Shown here in pieces: positions 27,031 through 37,187 of a stretch of 64,000 nt of DNA (within the stretch, counting starts at the first letter, position 1; each line of letters starts with the position of its first letter). The translations under genes were made by a program, and so were the position numbers. The DNA is from Mucilaginibacter sp. KACC 22773 (GTDB lineage Bacteria > Bacteroidota > Bacteroidia > Sphingobacteriales > Sphingobacteriaceae). Location of the stretch: positions 2,294,001 to 2,358,000 of the forward strand of contig NZ_CP117883.1 in assembly GCF_028736215.1 (NCBI RefSeq). Reading direction: 5' to 3'. The notes under the pieces were generated by a model. It was given only the letters and a program-made list of their open reading frames with translations, was not told the DNA's origin and searched no databases.

Positions 27031-27265
27031 CTAAATTTCGCCGGGTTACCAGTCGTGCTTTTCGAATTTGCACGTTAAGCAATAATTAAGCTTTTATTAA
27101 TTACCTCCGCTTTACTTTATAAGCAATCAATTATCCATGTGAAAATTTCACAAATCTACTAAACAAATTAATCTGCATCTATGAAAAGGAAACTCTTTGT
27201 ACCCCCATAGCTGGTACGCAAGTCCGTCGTTTAACCAATTATTAAATTTTTAACACCAATTATTT

Positions 27266-28942
27266 ATGAATTTCAAAAAGACCAATCTTATCTTGATGGC
27301 GGCTTGCACGGCTGTCATCATCAGTTGTTCCAAGAACAAACTTAGTCCCCCTTCTACAACTTCGGATGGGAAGATACCCAAGCTCAAAACTACGGCTTCT
27401 TCCGTCGGCGATGTTGTTGGCAAAGTAATCGTAGGCTACCAGGGCTGGTTCGCAGCGCCCGGCGACGGCTCGCCCCTTAATACCTGGTGGCATTATGCCT
27501 CGGGCGACCCTTTTGGTGTCCCCACGCCAACTAATGCCAGTATTATATCCTGGCCCGATGTTCGTGAATATACCAGCACCTACACGGCATCCAACTTTGG
27601 CAACCTGGGCAATGGCCAGCCCGCCAAATTGTTCTCATCGTTTAATGATCAAACAGTAAATACCCATTTTTTATGGATGCAACAAAACAATATTGATGGA
27701 GCGGCCTTACAACGATTTAACCCCAACGGACAGGAAGGGCCAATCCGCGATGCTATTACTGCTAAAGTTAAAACGGCAGCCGAGACCTATGGCCGTAAAT
27801 TTTACATTATGTATGATGTGGGCGGGTGGACAAACATGCAATCTGAAATTAAAACAGATTGGACCAACAAAATGGCCGCCTATACCTCATCATCGGCTTA
27901 CGCTAAACAAAATGGCAAGCCCGTTGTGTGTATATGGGGTTTCGGTTTTAATGATAATAATCACCCCTGGTCGGCAGCCGTATGTCTTGATGTTATTAAC
28001 TGGTTTAAAGCCCAGGGTTGTTATATAATTGGCGGCGTACCTGCTCACTGGCGCGATACAAATAGCACCGAGGTAAGGCCCGACTTTTTAGCAACTTATA
28101 ATGCACTGAACATGATCTCGCCCTGGATGATTGGGAAGATTTCAAATACCTCGGAAGCCGATGGTTTCTACACCGACCATAATGTTGGGGACCAGGCTTA
28201 TTGTAACGCTAACGGTATTGATTACCAGCCATGTGTTTTGCCGGGAGATTTGCAAAAACACCAAAGAGTACACGGTGATTTTATGTGGAGGCAATTTTAT
28301 AACATGGTAAGACTGGGCGCCCAGGGTATTTATATTTCCATGTTTGATGAATATAATGAGGGTAACCAGATTGCCAAAACTACCGAGACGTCGGCCTACA
28401 CACCCGCTGGTTTGGGCTTTTTCTCGTTGGATGAAGATGGTACAGCCTGTTCTGCAGATTATTATTTGCGCCTTACAGGCGATGGTGGCAGGATGCTGAA
28501 AGGCCAGATTGGGCTTACATCCACGCGCCCTACGCTACCGGTTGTATTGGGCAGTGTTCCTGCGCCAATAGGGCAAACAATTACCATTAAGGGAAATAAT
28601 AACCTTTATGTAAGCAGCGAAAACGGTACCCAGGCGATGAATTGCAACCGTGCTACCGCCCAGGGCTGGGAGCAGTTTACCATTGTTGATGCCGGGGGAG
28701 GTAAGGTAGCCCTGATGAGCCAGGGTAAATATGTATCTTCTGAAAATGGTACCCAGGCAATAAATTGCAACCGAACGTCGATTGGGGCATGGGAACAATT
28801 TGATTGGGTAAACAATGGGAATGGCACATTTTCGCTAAGAGGAAACAACGCCAAATTTGTTTCGAGCGAAAACGGTACGCAGGCCATGACCTGTAATCGC
28901 ACCGCTGCCCAGACTTATGAATCGTTTCGGGTAAATCAATAA
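27266..28942 (+). CDS. GH71/99-like lipoprotein with C-terminal fascin-like beta-trefoil
   Basis: A 558-residue lipoprotein (lipobox IISC, Cys21). Residues about 50-430 form a GH71/99-like barrel: GKVIVGYQGWFAAPGDG, DGAALQRFNPNGQEGP, FYIMYDVGGWTNM, GKPVVCIWGFGFND, YISMFDEYNEGNQIAKT. Residues 438-558 are an added beta-trefoil of the fascin type with three near-identical YVSSENGTQAMNCNR units about 40 residues apart. Related families include alpha-1,3-glucanases (GH71) and endo-alpha-mannosidases (GH99); the true activity here is not known. A paralogue at 38633-39904 ends where the trefoil starts. The gene stands alone between 720 and 660 bases of gene-poor DNA. Confidence 0.82.
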   Translation: MNFKKTNLILMAACTAVIISCSKNKLSPPSTTSDGKIPKLKTTASSVGDVVGKVIVGYQGWFAAPGDGSPLNTWWHYASGDPFGVPTPTNASIISWPDVREYTSTYTASNFGNLGNGQPAKLFSSFNDQTVNTHFLWMQQNNIDGAALQRFNPNGQEGPIRDAITAKVKTAAETYGRKFYIMYDVGGWTNMQSEIKTDWTNKMAAYTSSSAYAKQNGKPVVCIWGFGFNDNNHPWSAAVCLDVINWFKAQGCYIIGGVPAHWRDTNSTEVRPDFLATYNALNMISPWMIGKISNTSEADGFYTDHNVGDQAYCNANGIDYQPCVLPGDLQKHQRVHGDFMWRQFYNMVRLGAQGIYISMFDEYNEGNQIAKTTETSAYTPAGLGFFSLDEDGTACSADYYLRLTGDGGRMLKGQIGLTSTRPTLPVVLGSVPAPIGQTITIKGNNNLYVSSENGTQAMNCNRATAQGWEQFTIVDAGGGKVALMSQGKYVSSENGTQAINCNRTSIGAWEQFDWVNNGNGTFSLRGNNAKFVSSENGTQAMTCNRTAAQTYESFRVNQ

Positions 28943-28970
28943 TCAACCAGATCGGGATTAAACTTTTTGA

Positions 28971-28999
28971 AATGGCCGGCTTATTAATAGCCGGTCATT
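28971..28999 (+). terminator. Terminator after the GH71/99-trefoil gene
   Basis: Arms AATGGCCGGCT (28971-28981) and AGCCGGTCATT (28989-28999) pair over 11 positions with one G-T, 29 bases after the stop, followed by TTTAAT. The remaining gap to 29602 contains AT-rich DNA and a weak GAAAATT/AATTTTC hairpin (29271-29291) but no convincing gene. Confidence 0.6.
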
Positions 29000-29602
29000 T
29001 TAATGGTAGCCTATCTGTTTTTCAACTGACCAGCATTTTTCGCTTTATAATTGTTGATCTTTTACTTTCCGGAATAGGTGGTTGGTGGAATCGTATTATC
29101 CACACAAGCAAACTATATTTGGATATGTGCAGTTTCTCCGTTTTGAATAATGTAGGTACGCTTGTTTATCCCTTTATACAATAAAATATAACCTTAAATA
29201 CGTTTTTGCTGTTAACCTCTTTTAGGTTTGTAATTATTTCCTACTGCAATAAAAAACTATGAAGGGGTTCGAAAATTGAACATTAATTTTCTTGTGGATA
29301 TCAACGATCATCGGAGAAAATGGAAACTATAAGACAGCCAAATAGATGCGATCCGTATGGCATACAATATTTAAGCAACCGGCTAACGGTAACCTTTATT
29401 GTTAATGCTTTTTTAATAATTTATTAAGTTATACAGCTTTATTTGTATTTACATTTAATGAGCTCTTTCCGTGTTAGGAGAAAATTGGAGAGTATCGGTG
29501 TTTATTTTTAACCTAAATAATTCCGGTAATTGTATACATCCTGCGCAAAGCTGGTTATGCAAGCTAAATTGTTTCCTCAATTGATCATCTGCCAAATAAA
29601 AA

Positions 29603-31750
29603 ATGAAAAAGAACACCTTATTGATTATCACAATCTTGTTTTTGATAATAGTTTCTCCTGTTTTTGCCAAACCAGGAGCTGCGGTTGATACTTTGCTTGA
29701 TAAATATAACGTGAGCTGGAATTCCCCGGGCCCGGGTTCGGCACAATCGATGCCTTTGGGAAATGGGGATATTGGACTTAACGTTTGGGTTGAGAAAAAC
29801 GGCGACCTGGTTTTCTACATCAGTAAAACGGATGCATGGGGAGGCGAACCGGATACCCAAAAAGATGAGTGGATGAAACAGGGGGGCGTGCTGATGAAGC
29901 TGGGGGCCATCAGGGTTTCTATAAGCCCTGATCCATTAGCTAATAGTCCGGTTTTTAAACAGGTGCTTAAATTAAAAACAGGCGAAATCCTGATACAGGA
30001 AGGCGACGGCACATCTCTTGTAACCTTGCGGGTTTGGGTTGATGCCAATAACCCGGTAATAAGGGTAGAAACTCAAAGTGTTAAACCTGCAACTATAAAG
30101 GTAAAACTTGAAAGCTGGCGCGCGGGTTTAACGGATACCATCTTAAATAATCAAAGGAAACGCATAGCCTGGTATCATCATAACTCATCAACTGCTGACC
30201 CTCATTTGGCCAACCTTACCTTTGGGGCAATTATTAAAGGTAAAGGGTTGGAGAATATGGATAACCTAACCTTACAGTCGGGTAAAAAGGTTAAATCACA
30301 ACTAATCTCTATCTATCCCCTAACATCGGTTTCGGCCAGTGGAGACCGGTGGCTGTCTGGTCTCGAAAGGAAAGTAAACCAGATTGAAAAGCTAAAACTT
30401 GAACAAACACGACTAACCCATCAGCAATGGTGGCAGCAATTTTGGCAGCGTAGCTGGGTATTTGTACATGGCGATGAACAGGCAAGTAATGTTACCCAGG
30501 GTTATGTTTTGCAACGCTTTGTTACCGCATGCGCGGGTAGGGGGGCTTATCCCATAAAATTTAATGGATCTATTTTCGTGGCAGATAATCCGGCTAAAAA
30601 TGAGAATGCCGATTTTCGTGCCTGGGGCGGCCAGTATTGGTTTCAAAACACCAGGGCCATGTACTGGCCAAGGCTTATGGCCGGCGATTTTGATATGATG
30701 CAGCCTTTGTTCAGGATGTACGCCAGTATTTTGCCGGCTAATGCCGCGCAGGTTCAGCAATATTACCATCATGGTGGGGCTTATTTTGCAGAAACCGCAC
30801 CTTTTTGGGGCGGCTTGGATTTTATGGGACCTGATGTTAAAGCCAATTATACCAATCATTACTTTACGCCCATATTGGAATTAAGCATGATGATGCTTGA
30901 TTACTATGAATATACAGGTGATACCGCATTTGTTAAGAAAACCTTATTACCAGTTGCCACTGCCGGGCTACAATTTTTTGATCAGCATTTTGGCCGCGAT
31001 AGTACGGGGAAATTGTTGCTTGATCCGGATAACGCAATAGAAATGTTTTGGAAGGTGCACAATCCGGCACCTGATATTGCCGGCCTGCAAGCTGTACTTA
31101 GCCGTATGATAAAATTACCTGGCGGTATGGTAGATGAAAAGACTCTTTCGCAATGGGAAAAACTCTATGACGAGCTGCCGCCACTGCCAATATCAAATAA
31201 TAACAACAAAAAGGTATTGCTGCCTTACACGGGGCCTCAAACGGCAAAATCATTTAACAGTGAAAATCCAGAATTATATGCAATATACCCGTTTCGTATT
31301 TATGGCTTAGGAAAGCCGGATCTGGATGTAGCTGTAAATACGTTTAATGCACGCAAACAGCGCTCAAAAGGTTGCTGGGTGCAAGATCCTATACAGGCAG
31401 CCATGTTAGGCCAGGCCGATGTGGCCAAAGGATATGTGAGTTTTGCCCTTACACGTAAAGACCCAACCCTTAAGTTTCCGGCATTTTGGGATAAGGGTAA
31501 TGATTATACGCCTGATGAAGATAACGGAGGTAACGGCGAAAACGGATTGCAGCAAATGTTAATGCTGGTTAACGGCAAAAAGATAATGCTTTTACCTGCC
31601 TGGCCTGCCGGCTGGGATGCCGATTTTAAACTAAATGCACCATATAACACAACTGTAGAGGGGAGGGTTGAAAATGGAAAGCTGATTAACTTGAAAGTTA
31701 GCCCTGAAAGCCGAATGGCCGATGTAACTGATCTGACTAAACAAGAATAA
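29603..31750 (+). CDS. DUF5703 protein, predicted six-hairpin glycosidase
   Basis: Exported protein of 715 residues; signal peptide 1-22 (IIVSPVFA). The N-terminal DUF5703 domain starts NVSWNSPGPGSAQSMPLGNG and contains VFYISKTDAWGGEPD. From about residue 290 the sequence is helical, with WWQQFWQRSWVFVH, FRAWGGQYWFQNTRAMYWPR and LLDPDNAIEMFWK, fitting an (alpha/alpha)6 barrel like the GH95/GH65 group. Sugar specificity is unknown; GH95-type alpha-fucosidase or galactosidase is one possibility. A gap of 386 bases without a recognised gene follows (31751-32136), holding only a short GCCCGG/CCGGGC inverted repeat. Confidence 0.75.
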   Translation: MKKNTLLIITILFLIIVSPVFAKPGAAVDTLLDKYNVSWNSPGPGSAQSMPLGNGDIGLNVWVEKNGDLVFYISKTDAWGGEPDTQKDEWMKQGGVLMKLGAIRVSISPDPLANSPVFKQVLKLKTGEILIQEGDGTSLVTLRVWVDANNPVIRVETQSVKPATIKVKLESWRAGLTDTILNNQRKRIAWYHHNSSTADPHLANLTFGAIIKGKGLENMDNLTLQSGKKVKSQLISIYPLTSVSASGDRWLSGLERKVNQIEKLKLEQTRLTHQQWWQQFWQRSWVFVHGDEQASNVTQGYVLQRFVTACAGRGAYPIKFNGSIFVADNPAKNENADFRAWGGQYWFQNTRAMYWPRLMAGDFDMMQPLFRMYASILPANAAQVQQYYHHGGAYFAETAPFWGGLDFMGPDVKANYTNHYFTPILELSMMMLDYYEYTGDTAFVKKTLLPVATAGLQFFDQHFGRDSTGKLLLDPDNAIEMFWKVHNPAPDIAGLQAVLSRMIKLPGGMVDEKTLSQWEKLYDELPPLPISNNNNKKVLLPYTGPQTAKSFNSENPELYAIYPFRIYGLGKPDLDVAVNTFNARKQRSKGCWVQDPIQAAMLGQADVAKGYVSFALTRKDPTLKFPAFWDKGNDYTPDEDNGGNGENGLQQMLMLVNGKKIMLLPAWPAGWDADFKLNAPYNTTVEGRVENGKLINLKVSPESRMADVTDLTKQE

Positions 31751-32136
31751 AAAAAGGAAAAAATTTATTGTAAGCCTAATTTTAGTTTTATGCCTAACCA
31801 CACAGGTAAGCTACAATTAAAGTAACCTGCATAGCTGCAAATATATAAGCCCGGTTTTAAACATTATCCTTATATCCGGGCAAATTCCACGCCTAATGTC
31901 GAAAAATAGATGTTAAATTAGTATTGTTATTTGTTAAATTTATGCCAGTTATCTGGCTCAAATTTCAATGACATTATAGCCTTATATAAAGTTATATTCC
32001 TTGAATCTGTATGGTTTTTATTGTAATTTAGCCGGTACATCACATGTAACCTAATAATACTGCATGTTTTTATAACCTGAATTATAAACTATACGCCGGG
32101 TACATAAGTTTTAATGCTTAATGTGTACTTACCAAC

Positions 32137-34686
32137 ATGAGATTTTTTTTATCGGGAACTATAACGGTTATTCTATTAAATATCCTATTTGTATTGCCAG
32201 TTAATGCGCAATCGTATGGGCTTGGGTTTTATAGCCACGAAGTGGTGCAGGATAAGCGTACTACTTTAGATTTAAGCCTGAGTAATGTCTCCCCAAAAGA
32301 AAACCTGGAAATTTCATTCGACTTGTCTTTCATGCCCAATCATGAAATATATTTTGGTTATATATTGAGGATTGTTGACGATAATAAACAAAACATCGAT
32401 TTAGTTTATGATAACCAGGCCAACACCCGGCATTTTAAGATCATCATCGGCGACCGGCTTTCAAAAATCTCGTTTAATATTGACGATAAGATGCTGTTTG
32501 AGCGTTGGAACAAATTGCGCTTACTGATTGATTATAAGAATGATAGGATCATTATATTCTCCGGGCGGGAATCATTTTCTGAGTCGGGTGTTCACCTGAA
32601 GCAAAGTCGAAATTACAAACTACTTTTTGGTGCCAATGCTTACCGCCAATATCAAACAACCGATCTTCCGCCGTTAAAATTAAGGGATGTTAATGTAACA
32701 CAAAGCGGTACGCTGTTGGCCAACTGGCCACTTAACGAATGGGAGGGTTGTGTTGCCAATGAAAGCGTGAACCAAAACAACGGAACAATAACAAACCCCT
32801 TATGGATAAAAGCCCGCCATCGTAATTGGCAAATAGAAAAAGAGTTTACGGTGCCTGGCGATGCCAGCGTTGCTTTTGACGGAGCTAATGAAGTTGTTAA
32901 CATAATCTCGCAAGATTCATTAGTTACATTTTCGGTGAATAAAACGCCGCAGTTAAAAAGTACGGCTTACAATTCGGGCAGGCAATTGCTGGTGCCCGGC
33001 GATCAGGCGCTGTTTGGTAATGACAAACTATATTATTTGTATATCGATCAGATGGCCGTTGCTACCTATGATTTTAAAACCGGACGGTGGAACAAAGGTT
33101 TCAAAAGCCTTGCAACCAATAATGGGCATCTGAATAAGTTTTACAATAAAAAGGATAGTTGCATTTATACCATTGGCGGCTACGGCCAGCTGATATATAA
33201 GGATAGCGTGAAATGTTACAACGTAGTTACCAATAGCTGGCAAAAAGTAACAGTGAAAGGCGATACCTTTACCCCCCGTTACCTGGCGGGCCTGGGCGTC
33301 AATAAAACCGGCGATACCGCTTATGTAATAGGCGGGTACGGCAGTGCTTCGGGGCAGCAGATAGTGAACCCGCGCAATTTGTACGATATGATGCGGTTTT
33401 CGGTTAAGGACAAATCCTTTAAAAAGCTGTTTACTATCGATGTTAAAGGTGAAGATTTTGTATTTGCAAACTCTTTGGTCATCAACGAAAAAAGCAGGTC
33501 GTACTATGGACTCATTTTTCCCCAGCACAAATTTAATTCAAGCATTCAGCTTATCCAGGGATCGTTGGATAAGGCAAGCTATCATTTGGTAGGTGATACT
33601 ATCCCTTTTCTTTTTCATGATATTCACTCTTATGCCGATTTGGGTTATTTTCCACACAGCGGTAAGTTTTTGGCTATAACGCTTTTCAGGGAAAACGATC
33701 GGACAAGAATCAAGATATATTCTCTGTTAAGCCCACCCGAGCCGTTGGCAGATAAAGTGGTTGAGATCAGCCACGTCAATTATTTCTTATGGATAGGCGG
33801 CGTATGCGCTGCTGGTTTAGTGTTAACTTTGGCTACTGTCATTGTCCGTCGGCGTAAAAAAGGAATCATCCCGGTACAGTCTAAAATAGTTAACGATTTA
33901 CCGGTAGTTGCTCGCCACACCGAACCGGAATTAGTAGAAGAAGATGATCATACGCGTACCGGTAACAGTAATGCCATATTTTTATTTGGCGACCTTCAGC
34001 TTTTTACGCCTGATGGGAACGAGATAACCAAATATTTCACGCCTTTATTAAAAGAGTTGTTCCTGGTTATATTGCTGTACTCGGTTAAATTGGATAGGGG
34101 GGTGAGCTCGGAAAAATTGAACGAAATCCTTTGGTTTGATAAATCGGAAAAAAGCGCCCGTAACAACCGTTCGGTAAATATTGCAAAACTTAAATCGCTG
34201 CTGGATAAAATGGGGCATTGCCATTTATCAAAGGATACCGGTTATTGGAAGATAGAGATTGATTATACCAATATATTGGTTGATTATCACAATTACCTGA
34301 ATATCGTGTGCAACAAAACCAGGTTGAACAAGCAAAGAATAATCCAGCTTACTCATATCACCCAAAGAGGTAATTTTTTATCGAACATTGAATATGAATG
34401 GCTTGATGCTTTTAAATCCGAAGTATCCAACGAGATCATCGATTCCTACATACAATTTGCAAACAGTATTGAAATTGCCGACGACCCCGAGTTTTTAATC
34501 AAACTGGCCAATGATATTTTCTACTTCGACCCTGTAAACGAGGAAGCCATGATATTGAAATGTAAAGCTCTTGCGCACATTGGCAAACACTCGCTGGCAA
34601 AAAACACTTTTGAGAGTTTTAATAAAGAGTACAAAGTGATTTATGGCGAAGCTTTTGACCGCGATTTCAATTCGATTTTGGAATAA
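32137..34686 (+). CDS. Membrane-tethered sensor-regulator: LamG-like, kelch-like, TM, winged-helix (SARP/BTAD type)
   Basis: A one-piece sensor and transcription factor of 849 residues. Signal sequence 1-24 (LPVNAQ), a concanavalin/LamG-like sandwich (about 25-225, with LANWPLNEWEGCVANESVNQ), kelch-like propeller repeats (about 265-520: IYTIGGYGQLIY, AYVIGGYGSASGQQ), a single membrane helix (about 547-569) ending in RRRKKG, and a cytoplasmic part. The latter starts FLFGDLQLFTPDGNEITKYF (about 611), includes a winged helix (GVSSEKLNEILWFDKSEKSA) and ends in a helical BTAD-like region. It resembles known tethered regulators such as SusR or CadC in logic but not in domain make-up. Flanked by DUF5703 and GH92 genes, so it probably senses a glycan. 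Confidence 0.8.
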   Translation: MRFFLSGTITVILLNILFVLPVNAQSYGLGFYSHEVVQDKRTTLDLSLSNVSPKENLEISFDLSFMPNHEIYFGYILRIVDDNKQNIDLVYDNQANTRHFKIIIGDRLSKISFNIDDKMLFERWNKLRLLIDYKNDRIIIFSGRESFSESGVHLKQSRNYKLLFGANAYRQYQTTDLPPLKLRDVNVTQSGTLLANWPLNEWEGCVANESVNQNNGTITNPLWIKARHRNWQIEKEFTVPGDASVAFDGANEVVNIISQDSLVTFSVNKTPQLKSTAYNSGRQLLVPGDQALFGNDKLYYLYIDQMAVATYDFKTGRWNKGFKSLATNNGHLNKFYNKKDSCIYTIGGYGQLIYKDSVKCYNVVTNSWQKVTVKGDTFTPRYLAGLGVNKTGDTAYVIGGYGSASGQQIVNPRNLYDMMRFSVKDKSFKKLFTIDVKGEDFVFANSLVINEKSRSYYGLIFPQHKFNSSIQLIQGSLDKASYHLVGDTIPFLFHDIHSYADLGYFPHSGKFLAITLFRENDRTRIKIYSLLSPPEPLADKVVEISHVNYFLWIGGVCAAGLVLTLATVIVRRRKKGIIPVQSKIVNDLPVVARHTEPELVEEDDHTRTGNSNAIFLFGDLQLFTPDGNEITKYFTPLLKELFLVILLYSVKLDRGVSSEKLNEILWFDKSEKSARNNRSVNIAKLKSLLDKMGHCHLSKDTGYWKIEIDYTNILVDYHNYLNIVCNKTRLNKQRIIQLTHITQRGNFLSNIEYEWLDAFKSEVSNEIIDSYIQFANSIEIADDPEFLIKLANDIFYFDPVNEEAMILKCKALAHIGKHSLAKNTFESFNKEYKVIYGEAFDRDFNSILE

Positions 34687-34790
34687 ATCTGTTACAAAAG
34701 CTATTTTCTTGCCCCATTAATCAATTATTAATAGTTCATTAAGTTTTATGGGCAATTTTGACACTGTAAACCAAATATAAATTTTCTGAG

Positions 34791-37037
34791 ATGGTTAATC
34801 ATTTTTCCCGATTGTTAAAGTCGGTTCCGGTATTTGCGTTATTGAGCATTACACACCCTGGTACAAGTTATGCGCAAAGCGCCGATGGTAATTTAGAATA
34901 CATTGACCCACGCATTGGCAATGTGGGCCAACTTTTGGAGCCCACCCGGCCTACCATGCACCTGCCCAACCAAATGATTAGGATGTACCCTAAACGGGCC
35001 GATTATATTGACGACCAGATATCAAGTTTTCCGCTCAATATGGTTTCGCACAGGCTGGGCGAGGTTTTTGCCATAAAGCCCGATGATAAACCGCTCACCG
35101 CCGACTCATGGAACGAGCAAATGCCTTATGATCATGATCTGGAAATAACGCGGCCGTGGTATTATTCAACTTACCTTATTGATAAGGAGATTACCGTGCT
35201 GTTTACCCCAGGAAAAAAAGCAGGTATATACAGGTTCTCCTTTCCTGCTAAAACTGCAGCTAAAAGCATCCTTTTTAACGTATATAACGAAGGGCCATCC
35301 AGCTGGAATTTTGCCGGCAACAATGAGGTAACCGGCACAGAAACCTATCATGATGATATTAAAGTATATGTTTATGGGCAGTTTAGTGCAAAAGGAACGG
35401 CCGGGGTAATTAAGGATGGTGTTTTAACCAAACAAACATCAATAGAAGGTAAGGATGCCCGGTCATTTATTACATTTTCAGGTGATGCTCCGGATAATAT
35501 TGAATTTAAATACGCTATATCTTACGTAAGCGCACAGCAGGCAAGGCAGAATTTTAAAGATGAATTTACCGGGGTTGACTTTGCGACTTTAATGGCAGCT
35601 GCTAAAAATGCGTGGGCAAAAGTAGTGAACCAGGTACAGGTTGAAGGGGGGGCAGTAGCCCAGCGCCGGTCGTTTTATACTGCCCTGTACCGCAGTAATG
35701 AGCGCATGGTTGATATTAATGAGGATGGGCATTATTACAGCGGCTACGATAAAAAAGTGCACGACAGCAACCGGCCTTTTTATGTAGATGATTGGGTATG
35801 GGATACTTATTTGGCACTACACCCGCTCAGGTCGATCCTGAACCCTGCCATGGAATCGGATATGCTGAACTCCTATGTGAATATGTACCAGCAAAGTGGC
35901 TGGATGCCTACCTTCCCGGTTTTATTTGGCGATAACCCCTGTATGAATGGTTTCCACTCTACAGTGATGTTCCTGGACGATTATCGCAAAGGGATCCGTG
36001 GATTTGATGTGGAAAAAGCATATGAAGGTATACTGAAAAATGCAACCCAGGCCACCATGCTGCCCTGGGAGAACGGCCCCAAATGCGAGCTGGATGATTT
36101 CTATTTTAACAAAGGTTATTTCCCCGCCCTGCAAAAAGGCGAAAAAGAAACAGTAAGCCTTGTGCATTCATTCGAGAAAAGACAAGCTGTTGCGGTTACA
36201 TTGGGTGGCAGCTATGACGATTGGGCGGTTGGTGAGTTGGCTACGGAGCTGAAGAAGACAAACGATCAATCGATATTTGCAAAGCGGGCATCTAACTATA
36301 AAAACCTATGGAACGGCGATAAAAAGATGTTTATTCCAAAGGATAAGGACGGCAACTGGATAAATATCGACCCTAAATTTGATGGTGGCCTGGGTGGCCG
36401 TGATTTTTATGATGAAAATAACGGCTGGACTTACCTTTGGCAGGTACAACATGATATACCCGGATTGATCGGTTTAATGGGTGGCAAAGCTAATTTTGAG
36501 GCGAAGCTGGATCGAACATTTCGCGAAAGCCTTGATCGCAGTAAGTACCAGTTCTGGGCTAAATTTCCGGATGCTACTGGTTTGGTTGGCCAGTATTCAA
36601 TGGGCAACGAGCCAAGTTTCCATATACCATATCTATATAATTACGTAGGTGCCCCCTGGAAAACACAGAAACGGATCCGTTTCCTGCTTGATGTATGGTA
36701 TAAGGATAACATTTTCGGTATCCCAGGCGACGAGGATGGTGGCGGAATGTCGGCCTTTGTGGTGTTCTCATCTATGGGCTTTTATCCAATTACACCCGGC
36801 AAGCCTGTATATACTATTGGTAGCCCTGTGTTTAGTAAGGTTACTATCAGTTTACCAAACGGAAAGAAGTTTAAAGTGATAGCCAATAATTGCTCGGTGA
36901 TCAATAAATATATCCAAAGCGCAAGGTTTAACGGCGAAGTTTTAAATAAGCCATGGTTTACTCATGAACAACTAATCTCCGGCGGCACGCTCGAACTGGA
37001 AATGGGGCCAAAACCAAATAAAGACTGGGGTATTTGA
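34791..37037 (+). CDS. GH92 alpha-mannosidase
   Basis: Exported enzyme of 748 residues; signal peptide 1-28 (THPGTSYAQ). GH92 exo-acting alpha-mannosidases are calcium-dependent with an N-terminal sandwich and an (alpha/alpha)6 barrel. Key motifs: general-acid Glu607 in GNEPSFHIPYLYN and the Asp647/Asp649 region in IPGDEDGGGMSAFVVFSSMG, followed by FYPITPGKPVYTIGSPVF. The PGDEDGGG form replaces the GNDDxG seen in many relatives. It starts 104 bases after the tethered regulator, possibly in one operon with it, and is followed by a palindromic repeat and another GH71/99-like gene. Confidence 0.92.
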   Translation: MVNHFSRLLKSVPVFALLSITHPGTSYAQSADGNLEYIDPRIGNVGQLLEPTRPTMHLPNQMIRMYPKRADYIDDQISSFPLNMVSHRLGEVFAIKPDDKPLTADSWNEQMPYDHDLEITRPWYYSTYLIDKEITVLFTPGKKAGIYRFSFPAKTAAKSILFNVYNEGPSSWNFAGNNEVTGTETYHDDIKVYVYGQFSAKGTAGVIKDGVLTKQTSIEGKDARSFITFSGDAPDNIEFKYAISYVSAQQARQNFKDEFTGVDFATLMAAAKNAWAKVVNQVQVEGGAVAQRRSFYTALYRSNERMVDINEDGHYYSGYDKKVHDSNRPFYVDDWVWDTYLALHPLRSILNPAMESDMLNSYVNMYQQSGWMPTFPVLFGDNPCMNGFHSTVMFLDDYRKGIRGFDVEKAYEGILKNATQATMLPWENGPKCELDDFYFNKGYFPALQKGEKETVSLVHSFEKRQAVAVTLGGSYDDWAVGELATELKKTNDQSIFAKRASNYKNLWNGDKKMFIPKDKDGNWINIDPKFDGGLGGRDFYDENNGWTYLWQVQHDIPGLIGLMGGKANFEAKLDRTFRESLDRSKYQFWAKFPDATGLVGQYSMGNEPSFHIPYLYNYVGAPWKTQKRIRFLLDVWYKDNIFGIPGDEDGGGMSAFVVFSSMGFYPITPGKPVYTIGSPVFSKVTISLPNGKKFKVIANNCSVINKYIQSARFNGEVLNKPWFTHEQLISGGTLELEMGPKPNKDWGI

Positions 37038-37070
37038 TGTTATAAGTAAAAACATTCCCCTAAAGCCCTG

Positions 37071-37157
37071 TCATGCTGAGGTACGAAGCATCTGTTCGCG
37101 AACTTTGTAAAGTGGACCATGCAAGGTATAAAATAGATTCTTCGTTCCTCAGGATGA
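37071..37157. repeat. Dispersed-type palindromic repeat
   Basis: Arms 37071-37093 (TCATGCTGAGGTACGAAGCA...) and 37135-37157 (reverse complement of it at 20 of 23 positions) enclose a 41-base loop. Elements starting TCATGCTGAG...GAAGCATCT are known to recur between genes in Sphingobacteriaceae genomes; only one copy is in this window. It fills most of the gap between GH92 and the next gene. Confidence 0.65.
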
Positions 37158-37187
37158 AAGCAGTAAAAAATATCAGACGCTACCCTA

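Noticed and set aside
28972..29184. 70-codon frame after the GH71/99-trefoil gene
   Set aside because: Its first codons form the terminator hairpin; no homology-like features.
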